This document shows, piece after piece, positions 25,563 to 33,662 of a stretch of DNA of 64,000 nucleotides; the first letter of the stretch is position 1; each line of letters begins with the position of its first letter. The stretch covers positions 186,001 through 250,000 of the forward strand of contig CAVQVT010000006.1 in NCBI GenBank assembly GCA_963717255.1, given 5' to 3'. The notes under the pieces are model-generated. The model worked only from the letters and a program-made list of their open reading frames with translations. It searched no databases and was not told where the DNA came from. Source of the stretch: CAIYQJ01 sp963717255. Its GTDB lineage: Bacteria > Chloroflexota > Limnocylindria > Limnocylindrales > CSP1-4. Position numbers and translations under genes: made by a program.

Positions 25563-26383
25563 ACGGCGATCCGGACGTCGCATCCCCGCGCCCGGGAGCC
25601 GACGCCCGCGCCGTCGCTGGAGCCGCCTCCCGATCCCTCTGGTTCCCGCACCAGCACGGGGCCTGGGCGATGCTCGCGGTCCCACTCCTCCTCGGCGTCG
25701 CCGCGAGCCGTCCCGACCCGTGGCAGCTCGTGCTCGCGGCAGCCGCCGTCGCGGGCTACCTCGCGTCCGCCACGTGGCAGGCGTGGATGCGCGCCCGGCG
25801 GCGCCCGTCGTTCCTGCTCTCGCTGCGGGTCTACGGCGGCGCGTTCGCCGTCCTGGCGGCGGTCCTCGTCGTCGCGCATCCGCCGGTCGCGCTCGCGGCC
25901 GTGGTGGTGGTGCCTGCGGCGGCGTTCGCGCTCCTCGGGGCACGGCCGGGCACGCGACGGGAGTTCGGGGACACCCTCGCCCAGGTCGTCGAGGCGCTGG
26001 TCCTGACGCCGGTCGCCGCGTATGTCTCGGGCGCCTTCGACCCGCCGGCGGTCGCCGTCTACGCGGCGATCGCGGCCGCGTACCTCGTCGCGACGATCCT
26101 GGTGGTCCGCTCCGTGCTGCGCGAGCGCGGCAACACGGCGTTCGCGATCGGCTCGATGGCGTACCACGCCGCGCTCGTCGTGGTCGCGGCCATCTGGCTG
26201 CCGCCCGCGTACGCGGTGGTCGCCGCCGGCCTCACCGCCCGCGCGATCGCCCTCCCGCTCGTCCAGCGCCGTCTCGCAGGCACCCCGAAGCCGCTGCGGC
26301 CCGTCCAGGTGGGCGCCGTGGAGGCGGTCGCCGCGCTGGCGGTCGTCATCGTCGCGTTCGTCGTGCCTGCCGGCCCGGCCTGA
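25559..26383 (+). CDS. YwiC-like family membrane protein
   Basis: 274 residues. The N-terminal FPHQHGAWAML near residue 29 is the signature stretch of the YwiC-like family, followed by about eight hydrophobic segments and TKPLR-like GTPKPLRPVQVGAVEA near the end. Function unknown in the family. ATG 25559 overlaps the beta-galactosidase stop, so its translation is coupled. No transporter function is implied by the sequence. Confidence 0.82.
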   Translation: MNGDPDVASPRPGADARAVAGAASRSLWFPHQHGAWAMLAVPLLLGVAASRPDPWQLVLAAAAVAGYLASATWQAWMRARRRPSFLLSLRVYGGAFAVLAAVLVVAHPPVALAAVVVVPAAAFALLGARPGTRREFGDTLAQVVEALVLTPVAAYVSGAFDPPAVAVYAAIAAAYLVATILVVRSVLRERGNTAFAIGSMAYHAALVVVAAIWLPPAYAVVAAGLTARAIALPLVQRRLAGTPKPLRPVQVGAVEAVAALAVVIVAFVVPAGPA

Positions 26384-26436
26384 GGCCGAGCCCGCACGAC
26401 GGGCGCCCCGAGATGCCGGCCGCCGCCGGAGACCCG

Positions 26437-27303
26437 TCAGTTGGGGAGGTTGCCGCCGCCGCCCTGGCTCCGCAGGAACCGCTCGATCTCGCCGATCAGG
26501 TCGCCGCTCGACGGGCCGCTGGACTCGTCCGCCGCGACCTCCAGGCGCTCCACGTACGTACGCGTCGCCTCGTCCACCGCCACGGCCGCGTCGAGCCGGG
26601 TCCGGACCGTGCGTGCCTCCTCCTCGAGGTCGTCCACCGGGATCTCCGCTCCCAGCCGGCGGGCCACCGCGCGGATGAGAGCGATCGACGCCTCGGGGTA
26701 GGGCCCGGAGACGTAGTGCGGGACCTGGGCGAAGTAGCCCACCGCGGGGAGGCCGGCGGCGGAGAGCGCGATGTCGATGACGGAGAGCGCCGCGGCCGGA
26801 ACGCGGAGGACGCCGGGTGGACCGGGTTTCACGTCGCCGCGGAGGAGCCCGGCGCGCGACTCGGTGCCCAGCAGCGGGACCGGACGCGTGTGCGGGACGC
26901 CGGCCGGGATGGCGCCGAGGCTCACCCACTCGACGACGCCGAGCTCGCGCGCGATCTCCACGAGGGATGCCGCGAGCTCGTGCCAGCGGAAGTCGGGCTC
27001 CGGTCCGCTGAGCACCAGGAGGTCGCGGCCGCCGACACGGCCCCGACGGAGGCGCAGTTCGGGCCATGACAGCTCGCCCGGGCGGCCGTCCACGATCTCC
27101 AGCGTGGGTCGTCGCGCGCGGTAGTCGTAAAGGACGTCCGCGTCGAAGGTCGCCACGGCGCCGCCCTCGCCGGCGAGGTGGTCGGCGGCGACAGTCGCGG
27201 CGGAGCCCGCGTCCACCCAGCCGTCGAACGCGGCGATGAGGACCGGCTCCACGAGCGCGGGCTCCGCGGAGCCGTTCCCGCGCTCGAGGCGATACAGCGT
27301 CAT
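26437..27303 (-). CDS. PAC2-family protein
   Basis: 288 residues of the proteasome-assembly-chaperone-2 fold: VLIAAFDGWVDAGSAATVAADHL at the start, LLVLSGPEPDFRW near 97, a LGAIPAGVPHTRP loop near 130 and GYFAQVPHYVSGPYP near 195. Bacterial members are often found in actinobacterial and Chloroflexi genomes. Their role is poorly defined, and no proteasome gene is visible here. It starts at ATG 27303 without a Shine-Dalgarno. TATCCT lies six bases before the start. Confidence 0.85.
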   Translation of the reverse strand: MTLYRLERGNGSAEPALVEPVLIAAFDGWVDAGSAATVAADHLAGEGGAVATFDADVLYDYRARRPTLEIVDGRPGELSWPELRLRRGRVGGRDLLVLSGPEPDFRWHELAASLVEIARELGVVEWVSLGAIPAGVPHTRPVPLLGTESRAGLLRGDVKPGPPGVLRVPAAALSVIDIALSAAGLPAVGYFAQVPHYVSGPYPEASIALIRAVARRLGAEIPVDDLEEEARTVRTRLDAAVAVDEATRTYVERLEVAADESSGPSSGDLIGEIERFLRSQGGGGNLPN

Positions 27304-27309
27304 GTGTGC

Positions 27310-27315
27310 AGGATA
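27310..27315 (-). promoter_or_regulatory. TATCCT -10-like hexamer, leaderless-type, before the PAC2 gene
   Basis: On the minus strand TATCCT is followed by six bases (GCACAC) and the ATG at 27303. There is no ribosome binding site, so the transcript probably begins at the start codon. Confidence 0.5.
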
Positions 27316-27527
27316 CGGGAGCCGGTCATCACGGTCCGCACGCGGCGGCCCCACACGCCGGCCCGATGGTCCCGCGCCGCCGCGCCATCCGGCCCTTCGT
27401 TCGCCGGGTCCGTTGGGGCACGGTGGGGCCGACCCGGGCGGCCGCGATCGGCCGCGCGCCCGGGTGCGTCCGGGTGCACCCATCGCCCGGTCCATCCAGG
27501 CGGCCGTCAGTGCCGGGGGAGGCGTCG

Positions 27528-28073
27528 ATGCGGGTCCTGGTGAGCGCGGCCTCACGGCACGGGTCCACGGCCGAGATGGCGGCGGAGATCGCGTCCGTGC
27601 TGATCGAGGCGGGGATCGACGCCGGGGTGGTGCCGCCGGACGACGTCCCCTCGCTCGACGGGTGGGACGCCGCCATCATCGGCAGCGCCATCTACGTCGG
27701 CCACTGGCTCGCCCCCGCGCGCGACCTCGTCGAGCGGCTCGCACCGGAGCTCGCCGAGCGCCCGGTCTGGTTCTTCTCGAGCGGACCGATCGGCGACCCG
27801 CCCTCCCCGGTCGAGGAGCCGGAGGACGTGGCCGACCTGGTCGCACTCGCGGGTGCCCGGGGTCACCAGGTCTTCGCGGGCCGGATCGACCGGAAGCAGC
27901 TGGGGCTCGGCGAGAAGGTGATCATGACCGCGCTCCGGACCCCCGAGGGCGACTTCCGCCCGTGGACGGACGTGCGTGCCTGGACGGAGGGGATCGCGAG
28001 GGCCCTCGCGAGCGAGCAGGGCGCCGACGCCGGCGCCGACGCGGGTTCCCACCCGCGGGGAGGTGAAGCATGA
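27528..28073 (+). CDS. flavodoxin-fold protein (HemG-like)
   Basis: 181 residues from ATG 27528 (GGAGGCGTCG upstream). The FMN phosphate loop SAASRHGSTAEMA lies near residue 6. IIGSAIYVGHWL near 50 and FFSSGPIGDPP near 88 form the other two FMN loops. This pattern is close to flavodoxin-domain proteins annotated as protoporphyrinogen oxidase (HemG-type) or menaquinone-dependent oxidoreductase. The stop overlaps the next gene's start (ATGA). The substrate remains open. Confidence 0.82.
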   Translation: MRVLVSAASRHGSTAEMAAEIASVLIEAGIDAGVVPPDDVPSLDGWDAAIIGSAIYVGHWLAPARDLVERLAPELAERPVWFFSSGPIGDPPSPVEEPEDVADLVALAGARGHQVFAGRIDRKQLGLGEKVIMTALRTPEGDFRPWTDVRAWTEGIARALASEQGADAGADAGSHPRGGEA

Positions 28074-28546
28074 CCTCGATCGCAGACGCCGCCACCGAGT
28101 TCCTCTCGCACGACCGGATCGCCGTGGCGGGCGTCTCACGGAACGCCACCGGGCACGGCGGGAACGTCGTGTACGCCCGCCTGCGGGACCGCGGCTACAC
28201 CGTCTTCCCCGTGAACCCGAACGCCGAGACCGTCGAGGGCGACCGCTGCTACCCGGACCTCGCGTCGATCCCCGGCGGCGTGGACGGCGTGGTCATCGCC
28301 ACGCGTCCCTCTGCGGCCGCCTCGATCGTCGAGGAGTGCGCGAAGCTGGGGATCTCCCGCGTGTGGATGCATCGCTCGTTCGGCGGCGGGAGTGTCTCCG
28401 ACGATGCGGTGACGCTCGCCCGGAAGAACGGGATGACCGTGATCCCCGGGGGCTGTCCGCTCATGTTCGGGAAGACCTCGGACGGCGGCCACCGGTTCAT
28501 GTGCTGGTTCGGGAAGCTGACCGGGAGCGTCCCCAGGACCGTCTGA
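28070..28546 (+). CDS. CoA-binding domain protein
   Basis: 158 residues, a single CoA_binding_2 Rossmann domain: IAVAGVSRNATGHGGNVVYARLRDRGY, then FPVNPNAETVEGDRCYPDL, VVIATRPSAAASIVEECAKLGISRVWMHRSFG and a C-terminal NGMTVIPGGCPLMF. Typical of the small YccU/YneT-like proteins that bind CoA but whose reaction is unknown. Translationally coupled to the flavodoxin-like gene (ATGA). Confidence 0.88.
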   Translation: MTSIADAATEFLSHDRIAVAGVSRNATGHGGNVVYARLRDRGYTVFPVNPNAETVEGDRCYPDLASIPGGVDGVVIATRPSAAASIVEECAKLGISRVWMHRSFGGGSVSDDAVTLARKNGMTVIPGGCPLMFGKTSDGGHRFMCWFGKLTGSVPRTV

Positions 28547-28554
28547 CGGGGATC

Positions 28555-28575
28555 CCCGGGCGTCGCTCGCCCGGG
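28555..28575. terminator. hairpin after the CoA-binding protein gene
   Basis: Perfect 8-bp stem CCCGGGCG / CGCCCGGG with loop TCGCT, eight bases after the stop and before the convergent membrane-protein gene. No T-run. Confidence 0.55.
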
Positions 28576-28597
28576 TAGTGGCGTCGCCGCGAGCGCC

Positions 28598-29032
28598 TCA
28601 GGCGGTGGTGCGCCCGTTCGCGCCTCTCTGCCGCCAGGCGCGGACGATCCACGCCGCCCCGCGCCCGAGGAGGTACCCGAGAGTCACGGGCGCGAGGAAC
28701 CACAACGTGGCGATCGACCCCTCGACCGGGCCGACCGGCAGGGGGTCGTTCCCGCCGACGAAGGCGAGGATCCAGATGAGCGCCATCCCGATGACGACGC
28801 CGATCACCACCCAGACGTAGCCCCAGACGCCCCGCGTCAGCGCGGCCGCGACCAGGCCCGCGAGGATGAGGAGTGGGGGCGCGACGAGGGCGGCGCTCCC
28901 CGCGCACGCCGCGTCGAACCCGCGGGCGGCGCAGCCGAGGAGCGCGCCCCCGAAGAACGCGAGCGGGCAGGCCACCGCCGAGGCGATGATCGCGACGATG
29001 TCGCGGACGATCTCCGCTCGGTCCTGCGTCAC
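28598..29032 (-). CDS. small membrane protein, function unknown
   Basis: 144 residues from a GTG at 29032, chosen because AAGGAGG lies seven bases upstream and the residues before it are low-complexity. Four hydrophobic segments (about 10-35, 43-62, 68-92 and 108-126) and a basic C-terminus (WRQRGANGR). I do not recognise a family. Confidence 0.68.
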   Translation of the reverse strand: MTQDRAEIVRDIVAIIASAVACPLAFFGGALLGCAARGFDAACAGSAALVAPPLLILAGLVAAALTRGVWGYVWVVIGVVIGMALIWILAFVGGNDPLPVGPVEGSIATLWFLAPVTLGYLLGRGAAWIVRAWRQRGANGRTTA

Positions 29033-29207
29033 GGATGGCCCTCCTTGCGGGGTGATTCTGCACGGTCGCGGCGTCGCGTGGAAGTCCTCCCCCGATGATG
29101 CACGAGCAGGCGGTCGAGCGGAAGCCGCTTCCGCACCGCCCCGCCCCCGTCCTGTCGTACGCTCAGCGGGCCGCCTCCGCGGCCAGCGTCCCGCCCCGGA
29201 GCCCTCG

Positions 29208-30041
29208 ATGACCGAGCCGACGACTTCCGCCACCACTGCCGTGACCGCCCCGACCGCGCCCCGACCGGGCCGGATGCCCGCCCTCTACCTCGGGCACGGT
29301 GCCCCGCCGCTCCTCGAGGAGCCCGACTGGATGGCGGAGCTCGCGGCGTGGGCCGCCGCCCTGCCGCGGCCCTCCTCGATCCTCATCGTGAGTGCCCACT
29401 GGGAGTCGGCGCCCATGACCCTCGGGGCCACGACCCGCGTCCCGCTGGTCTACGACTTCTACGGCTTCCCACGCCACTACTACGAGCTCACCTACGATGC
29501 GCCCGGTGCCCCGGACCTCGCGGCGAAGGTCCGCGCGATCATGCCCGCGAGCGAGCCGGTGGCACAGGACCCCGGCCGCGGCCTGGACCACGGCGCATGG
29601 GTCCCGCTCATGGCCATGTACCCGGACGCCTCGCTCCCGGTCCTGCAGGTCTCGATGCCGGACCTGGACCCGGAGCACCTCTTCGACGTCGGTCGGCGGC
29701 TGGCGCCCCTGCGCGACGAGGGCGTCCTGGTCGTTGGGAGCGGGTTCATGACGCACGGGCTGCCCTTCATCCACGCGTACATGGGCCGGGCGGGTGTGGC
29801 TCCCGCATGGTCGGTCGAGTTCGACCGGTGGGTGGCGGAGGCGCTGTCGGCGGGCGACCTCGACGCGCTGTTCGCCTTCCGGGAGAAGGGCCCCGGGATG
29901 CCGTTCGCGCACCCGACAGTCGAGCACCTCGCCCCGCTGTTCGTCGCCCTCGGGGCGGCCTCGGAGCCCGACGCGCCGCCCGAGACGCGGATCGACGGCT
30001 ACTGGTGGGGCCTCGCCAAGCGTTCGATCGAGCTGGGGTGA
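29208..30041 (+). CDS. class III extradiol dioxygenase, DODA/YgiD type
   Basis: 277 residues. Metal-ligand regions of the LigB-like DOPA dioxygenase family: LYLGHGAPPLL near 27, IVSAHWES near 62, DFYGFPRHYYELTYDAPG near 85, HGAWVPLMAMYP near 127, GSGFMTHGLPF near 177 and PFAHPTVEHLAPLFVALGA near 230. The enzyme opens catechol rings using a non-haem metal (zinc or iron). The natural substrate in bacteria is often unknown. ATG 29208 has a weak GGAG. TACGCT at 29158-29163 is a possible -10. Confidence 0.88.
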   Translation: MTEPTTSATTAVTAPTAPRPGRMPALYLGHGAPPLLEEPDWMAELAAWAAALPRPSSILIVSAHWESAPMTLGATTRVPLVYDFYGFPRHYYELTYDAPGAPDLAAKVRAIMPASEPVAQDPGRGLDHGAWVPLMAMYPDASLPVLQVSMPDLDPEHLFDVGRRLAPLRDEGVLVVGSGFMTHGLPFIHAYMGRAGVAPAWSVEFDRWVAEALSAGDLDALFAFREKGPGMPFAHPTVEHLAPLFVALGAASEPDAPPETRIDGYWWGLAKRSIELG

Positions 30042-30118
30042 CGCCGGGAACCGGACGGGCGAGCCCGCCGTCCGGAGCACGGCGGCCGTGCCGGCCGCTC
30101 TGCACACCGAGGCGCATC

Positions 30119-30592
30119 ATGATCCGCGTGCCGGTCCTCCTGTCCATCGCCGTCGTGGCGCTCGCCGCCTGCTCCTCCACGGGCGCGGACCCCTCCCCGA
30201 CGGGAGCCGCGAACTCCGACGCCTCGCCCCCCTCGTCGCCGGGCGCCGCGCCCGGCACCCTCCGCCTGGACGAAGGCGCGAACGGGAGCACCGTCACGGT
30301 CGCGCCCGGGACGCCGATCGTCCTCGCCCTCCCCTCGAACCCGACGACCGGATACTCGTGGACCGTGACAGGCCTGCCGGATCCCGGGCACGTCTCGCTC
30401 GACTCCCCGATCGAGGGCGTGTACGCGGCCACGCCGGTCGCGTCGGGCATCGTGGGCTCGGGTGGGACGCAGTCGTGGGACCTGCACGCGACGAAGGCCG
30501 GGACGACGTCGATCGCGCTCGCCTACGCCCGTTCGTGGGAGTCCGGCGTGCCGCCCGTCGAGTCGTTCGCCGTCACGTTCGTCGTGAAGTAG
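30119..30592 (+). CDS. chagasin-like lipoprotein
   Basis: 157 residues from ATG 30119 (GAGGCGCATC upstream). Signal peptide with lipobox LAAC at about 15-18. A Ser/Pro/Ala linker is followed by a single inhibitor-I42 domain: VLALPSNPTTGYSWTV near 72 (the canonical NPTTGYSW inhibitory loop), GSGGTQSWDL near 114 and IALAYARSWESG near 130. Chagasins block papain-family cysteine proteases. As a lipoprotein it would sit on the outer face of the membrane. Unlike the 14.5 kb protein, this domain keeps the full consensus loop. It follows the dioxygenase gene by 77 bases. Confidence 0.88.
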   Translation: MIRVPVLLSIAVVALAACSSTGADPSPTGAANSDASPPSSPGAAPGTLRLDEGANGSTVTVAPGTPIVLALPSNPTTGYSWTVTGLPDPGHVSLDSPIEGVYAATPVASGIVGSGGTQSWDLHATKAGTTSIALAYARSWESGVPPVESFAVTFVVK

Positions 30593-30619
30593 CGCGCCGG
30601 CCGGCAGACCCGGCCCCCG

Positions 30620-31114
30620 TCATCCCGCGGGCCGGGCGAGGCCCTCGACGACCTCCACGCCGGGGAGGGTGAGGAGGATCGAGGGTGGCGCGAGCACCTT
30701 CCACGACCGGCTGCCGCCGCCGAGGACGATGCGCCGGCGCGCCATCACGGCCGCGTCCACCAGGATCGGCAGCCCCTCGGGCAGGCCGAACGCCGTCACG
30801 CCGCCGATCGCGTGGCCGGTCAGGTCGCGTGTCTCCTCGGGCGACGCGAACGAGGCCTTCCGGGTGCCGAGCCGTCCGCGGACAGACCGGTTCACGTCGA
30901 GTCGGTGCGTCGCGAGGACGATGCAGGCGGCGTAGACGGGCGGATCGCTCTTGCCGACGACGAGGATGGTGTTCGCCGAGTCCGCGAGCGCGAAGCCGTA
31001 CGCGGCACAGAAGGCAGCCGTGTCGGCCAGTGCCGGGTCGCAGGGGAAGAGCTCGTGCTCGCCGCGGCCCGTGAGCGAGGCCTCGAGCGCATCTCGCGCC
31101 GGATCAGTCGACAT
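30620..31114 (-). CDS. YbaK/EbsC-family aminoacyl-tRNA deacylase
   Basis: 164 residues. The YbaK fold shows CIVLATHRLDVNRSVRGRLGTRKASFAS near 63-90, with the family's conserved Lys in RKASFA. Next come IGGVTAFGLPEGLPILVDAAVM and a GGGSRSWKVLAPPSIL ending. Such proteins hydrolyse mischarged tRNA, for example Cys-tRNA-Pro or Ala-tRNA-Pro. Which one is used here cannot be decided. The start overlaps the 3' end of a short remnant frame that begins at 31280. Confidence 0.88.
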   Translation of the reverse strand: MSTDPARDALEASLTGRGEHELFPCDPALADTAAFCAAYGFALADSANTILVVGKSDPPVYAACIVLATHRLDVNRSVRGRLGTRKASFASPEETRDLTGHAIGGVTAFGLPEGLPILVDAAVMARRRIVLGGGSRSWKVLAPPSILLTLPGVEVVEGLARPAG

Positions 31115-31280
31115 CGCCGGCCCCCGCCGTCCCCGCCTCGCCCGGGACCGCGACTCCGGCGCCCGCCGCGCCGTCTCCGCCGGCCCCGGGCGCCTTCTCG
31201 CCGAGCCGGCGCTCGTGATCCGTGCGTCCCGTCACCGGGTCAGGTGCGAGCTCGCGGAACGTGTGGACGCCGATCTCCAT
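31104..31280 (-). pseudogene. remnant of an LLM-class oxidoreductase N-terminus
   Basis: 58 codons, MEIGVHTFRELAPDPVTGR followed by TDHERRLGE and then a Gly/Ala low-complexity tail. The first ~28 residues match how many flavin-dependent LLM-class oxidoreductases begin (MEIG.. TF.. L.PDPVTG). The TIM-barrel body is absent and the frame ends inside the YbaK-type gene. CATACT lies six bases before the ATG, so a promoter may survive. Read either as a truncated gene or as a small real peptide; I favour the remnant. Confidence 0.4.
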
Positions 31281-31306
31281 CGGCGAAGTATGCCGCGCGG
31301 CGGCGG

Positions 31307-31528
31307 CTACTCGGCGGCGGCCGGCTGTGCCCGCACGACGGACGCGAACCCCGCCGCCCGGTGCGACGAGTCGCAGAACGGCTTCTCCTTCGACATCCCG
31401 CAGCGGCAGAGGGTGATCGGCCCCCCCTCCGGGACGGGGATCGGGTTCCCCTCGCCGTCGAGGAGCGTCACCGATCCCTCGACCTTGAGGTTGCCGTTGT
31501 CGCGGACGCGGATCGTGACCTCGCTCAT
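31307..31528 (-). CDS. CDGSH-type iron-sulfur protein
   Basis: 73 residues from ATG 31528, with AGGAGG five bases upstream. The single motif LCRCGMSKEKPFCDSSH holds the three Cys and one His that bind a redox-labile [2Fe-2S] cluster, as in mitoNEET-like proteins (CxCxxS...PFCDGSH, here CDSSH). The N-terminal part is a short beta strand region (VRDNGNLKVEGSVTLLD). Cytosolic electron-transfer or cluster-transfer protein; partner unknown. Confidence 0.9.
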   Translation of the reverse strand: MSEVTIRVRDNGNLKVEGSVTLLDGEGNPIPVPEGGPITLCRCGMSKEKPFCDSSHRAAGFASVVRAQPAAAE

Positions 31529-31731
31529 CGATGCCTCCTGGATGCTGCCGGCCCGGACGCAGGCACATGGTCGCATCAGTGGTTCGCGCACGCCGGGCCG
31601 GCGGATGCGCGGTGTGCGGATGCGTGATGGTCGCGCCCGGCGGGGTCCCTCTGGCGTAGGATGTCAACGCGTGATGAGTTCCGGCGCGGGACGAGCGCGT
31701 CGGACGCCGCGAGCGCGAAAGGCGGCGCGAG

Positions 31732-32520
31732 ATGTCGATGGACGCTCCTCCCACCGGCGGGGCGGCACCCGCGATCCGGGCGGTCGGCCTGCAGAAGACC
31801 TTCGGACCGATCCGGGCGGTCGACGACGTGACGTTCGACCTGGCGCCCGGCCACATCTACGGCCTCCTGGGCCCCAACGGCTCCGGGAAGACGACCCTCA
31901 TCCGCCTCCTCACCGGACTGGCCCGCGCGACGAAGGGGAGCGCCGAGGTCCTCGGCACGCCGATGCCGTCGCGGACGACGCTCGGGCGGATCGGGTACAT
32001 GACGCAGAGCGACGGCATCTACCCGGCGCTCTCGGCCGGCGAGAACGTGCGCTTCTTCGCGTCGATGTACGGCGTCGCGGCGAGCGAGGCGGTCGACGAA
32101 GCGCTCTCGGTGGTGGACCTCGCGGACCGCCGGGACTCGCTCACGGGCACCCTCTCGGGCGGCCAGCGGCGGCGACTCTCGCTCGCGTGCGCCATCGTCC
32201 ACCGCCCGCCCGTCCTCTTCCTCGACGAGCCGACGGTGGGCGTGGACCCGCTCCTCCGGGTCCAGTTCTGGGGCTACTTCAGAGCGCTCGCCGAGGGCGG
32301 CGCGACGATCGTCGTCTCGAGCCACGTGATGGACGAGGCGGACCGGTGCGACGACCTGCTCTTCGTCCGGGCCGGGCAGGTCATCGCCCGGGGCTCCGGC
32401 GCCGAGTTGCGCGAGCGGTCGGGGACCACGAGCCTGGAGCAGGCCTTCCTCCTCTTCGCCGGTGACGCTGAGGCCGCCGGTGACGCGGCGGCCGCCGGGG
32501 ACGCGGGGGTGGCGCGATGA
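31732..32520 (+). CDS. ABC-2 type transporter ATP-binding protein
   Basis: 262 residues. Walker A GPNGSGKT near 46, signature LSGGQRRRLSLACAI near 139, Walker B VLFLDEPTVGVDPL near 160 and switch His in VVSSHVMDEADRCDDLL near 192. The C-terminal tail has Ala/Gly/Asp repeats (AEAAGDAAAAGDAG). It powers the permease encoded next, which overlaps it by ATGA. TAGGAT at 31657-31662 is a possible -10. The set with TetR suggests drug or lipid export, but the substrate is unknown. Confidence 0.93.
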   Translation: MSMDAPPTGGAAPAIRAVGLQKTFGPIRAVDDVTFDLAPGHIYGLLGPNGSGKTTLIRLLTGLARATKGSAEVLGTPMPSRTTLGRIGYMTQSDGIYPALSAGENVRFFASMYGVAASEAVDEALSVVDLADRRDSLTGTLSGGQRRRLSLACAIVHRPPVLFLDEPTVGVDPLLRVQFWGYFRALAEGGATIVVSSHVMDEADRCDDLLFVRAGQVIARGSGAELRERSGTTSLEQAFLLFAGDAEAAGDAAAAGDAGVAR

Positions 32521-33662
32521 GCCGCCGCCGCACCGTCGCCCTCTTCCGCCGGGTCACGCAGGAGATCCGCCGCGACCGCCCGTCGATCGCGCTGCTCTTC
32601 ATCGCCCCCATCGTCATCACCGGGCTCGTCACGTTCATCCTCCGCGAGGGCCAGACGCCCGCCGTGGAGGCCGTCATCGTGAACATGGCCGGGACGCCCG
32701 GCACGGTCTACGCGTCGGCGCTCGCGACCGCGCTCGAGTCGGCGGGCGCCACCGTCACGACCGCCCCCGACCAGGCCACCGCCGAGGCGCTCATCGCGGA
32801 CCGCGAGGCCACCGTCGCCGTCGTCCTCCCCGCGGGCCTGGGCGGGGGCGGCGGCGTCACCATCTCCGTCATCACCAACGGGATGGATCCGCCGGGGGAG
32901 GCGAGCCAGGTGGCCGCCGTCTCGAAGGCCCTCGTCTCGGCGGCTGCGTCGATCACTGGGGTCATCCCTCCGACGATCGAGCACGAGACCGTCTACGGGA
33001 CGCCGTCCACGGACCCGATCACGAGCTTCGCTCCCGCCCTGGTCGCGTTCTTCGCGTACTTCTTCGTCTACATCCTCACCGGCGTGAGCTTCCTGAGGGA
33101 GCGGACCGGCGGGACGCTCGAGCGGCTCATGGCGACGCCCGTCACACGGGGCGAGATCGTCGCAGGGTACACGCTGGGGTTCGGGATCTTCGCCATGGTC
33201 CAGGTCGCGCTGATCATGACCTGGGTCCTCGGCTCGCTCCAGGTGCCGTCGGTCGGCCCGCTCCCGTCGTTCTCCGTCGGGCTCGGGATCGACGTGGCGG
33301 GCAACCCCCTCCTGGCCTACGTCGTCGTCATCCTCGCGGCGATGGGAGCGGTGAGCCTCGGGATCTTCCTCTCGACGTTCGCGCGGACCGAGCTGCAGGT
33401 GATCCAGTTCATCCCGATCGTGATCGTCCCGCAGTTCCTGCTCTCCGGCGTCCTGTTCCCCGTCACCACGCTCCCCGAGATCCTCCAGCCGTTCTCGTTC
33501 GTCATGCCGCTCTTCTACGCGGTGGACGGCCTCCGGCAGGTGTTCATCCGGGGGGCCGACCTCTCCGTCACGGCCCTGCAGGTCGACCTCCTCGTCCTCA
33601 CCGGGTTCGCCCTCCTCTTCGCGGCGATCGCGTCGCGGACGATCCGGCGGGACGTCGCATGA
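32517..33662 (+). CDS. ABC-2 type transporter permease
   Basis: 381 residues. One N-terminal helix (about 22-42), a long extracellular region (about 43-170) rich in Ala/Thr/Val, then five helices. The permease motif FLRERTGGTLERLMATPVTRGEIVAGYTLGF lies near 190-222. The C-terminal half ends with LFYAVDGLRQVFIRG. This is the YhgE/DrrB-like export architecture with a large outside domain. It overlaps the ATPase gene upstream and the TetR gene downstream, each by four bases. Confidence 0.9.
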   Translation: MSRRRTVALFRRVTQEIRRDRPSIALLFIAPIVITGLVTFILREGQTPAVEAVIVNMAGTPGTVYASALATALESAGATVTTAPDQATAEALIADREATVAVVLPAGLGGGGGVTISVITNGMDPPGEASQVAAVSKALVSAAASITGVIPPTIEHETVYGTPSTDPITSFAPALVAFFAYFFVYILTGVSFLRERTGGTLERLMATPVTRGEIVAGYTLGFGIFAMVQVALIMTWVLGSLQVPSVGPLPSFSVGLGIDVAGNPLLAYVVVILAAMGAVSLGIFLSTFARTELQVIQFIPIVIVPQFLLSGVLFPVTTLPEILQPFSFVMPLFYAVDGLRQVFIRGADLSVTALQVDLLVLTGFALLFAAIASRTIRRDVA

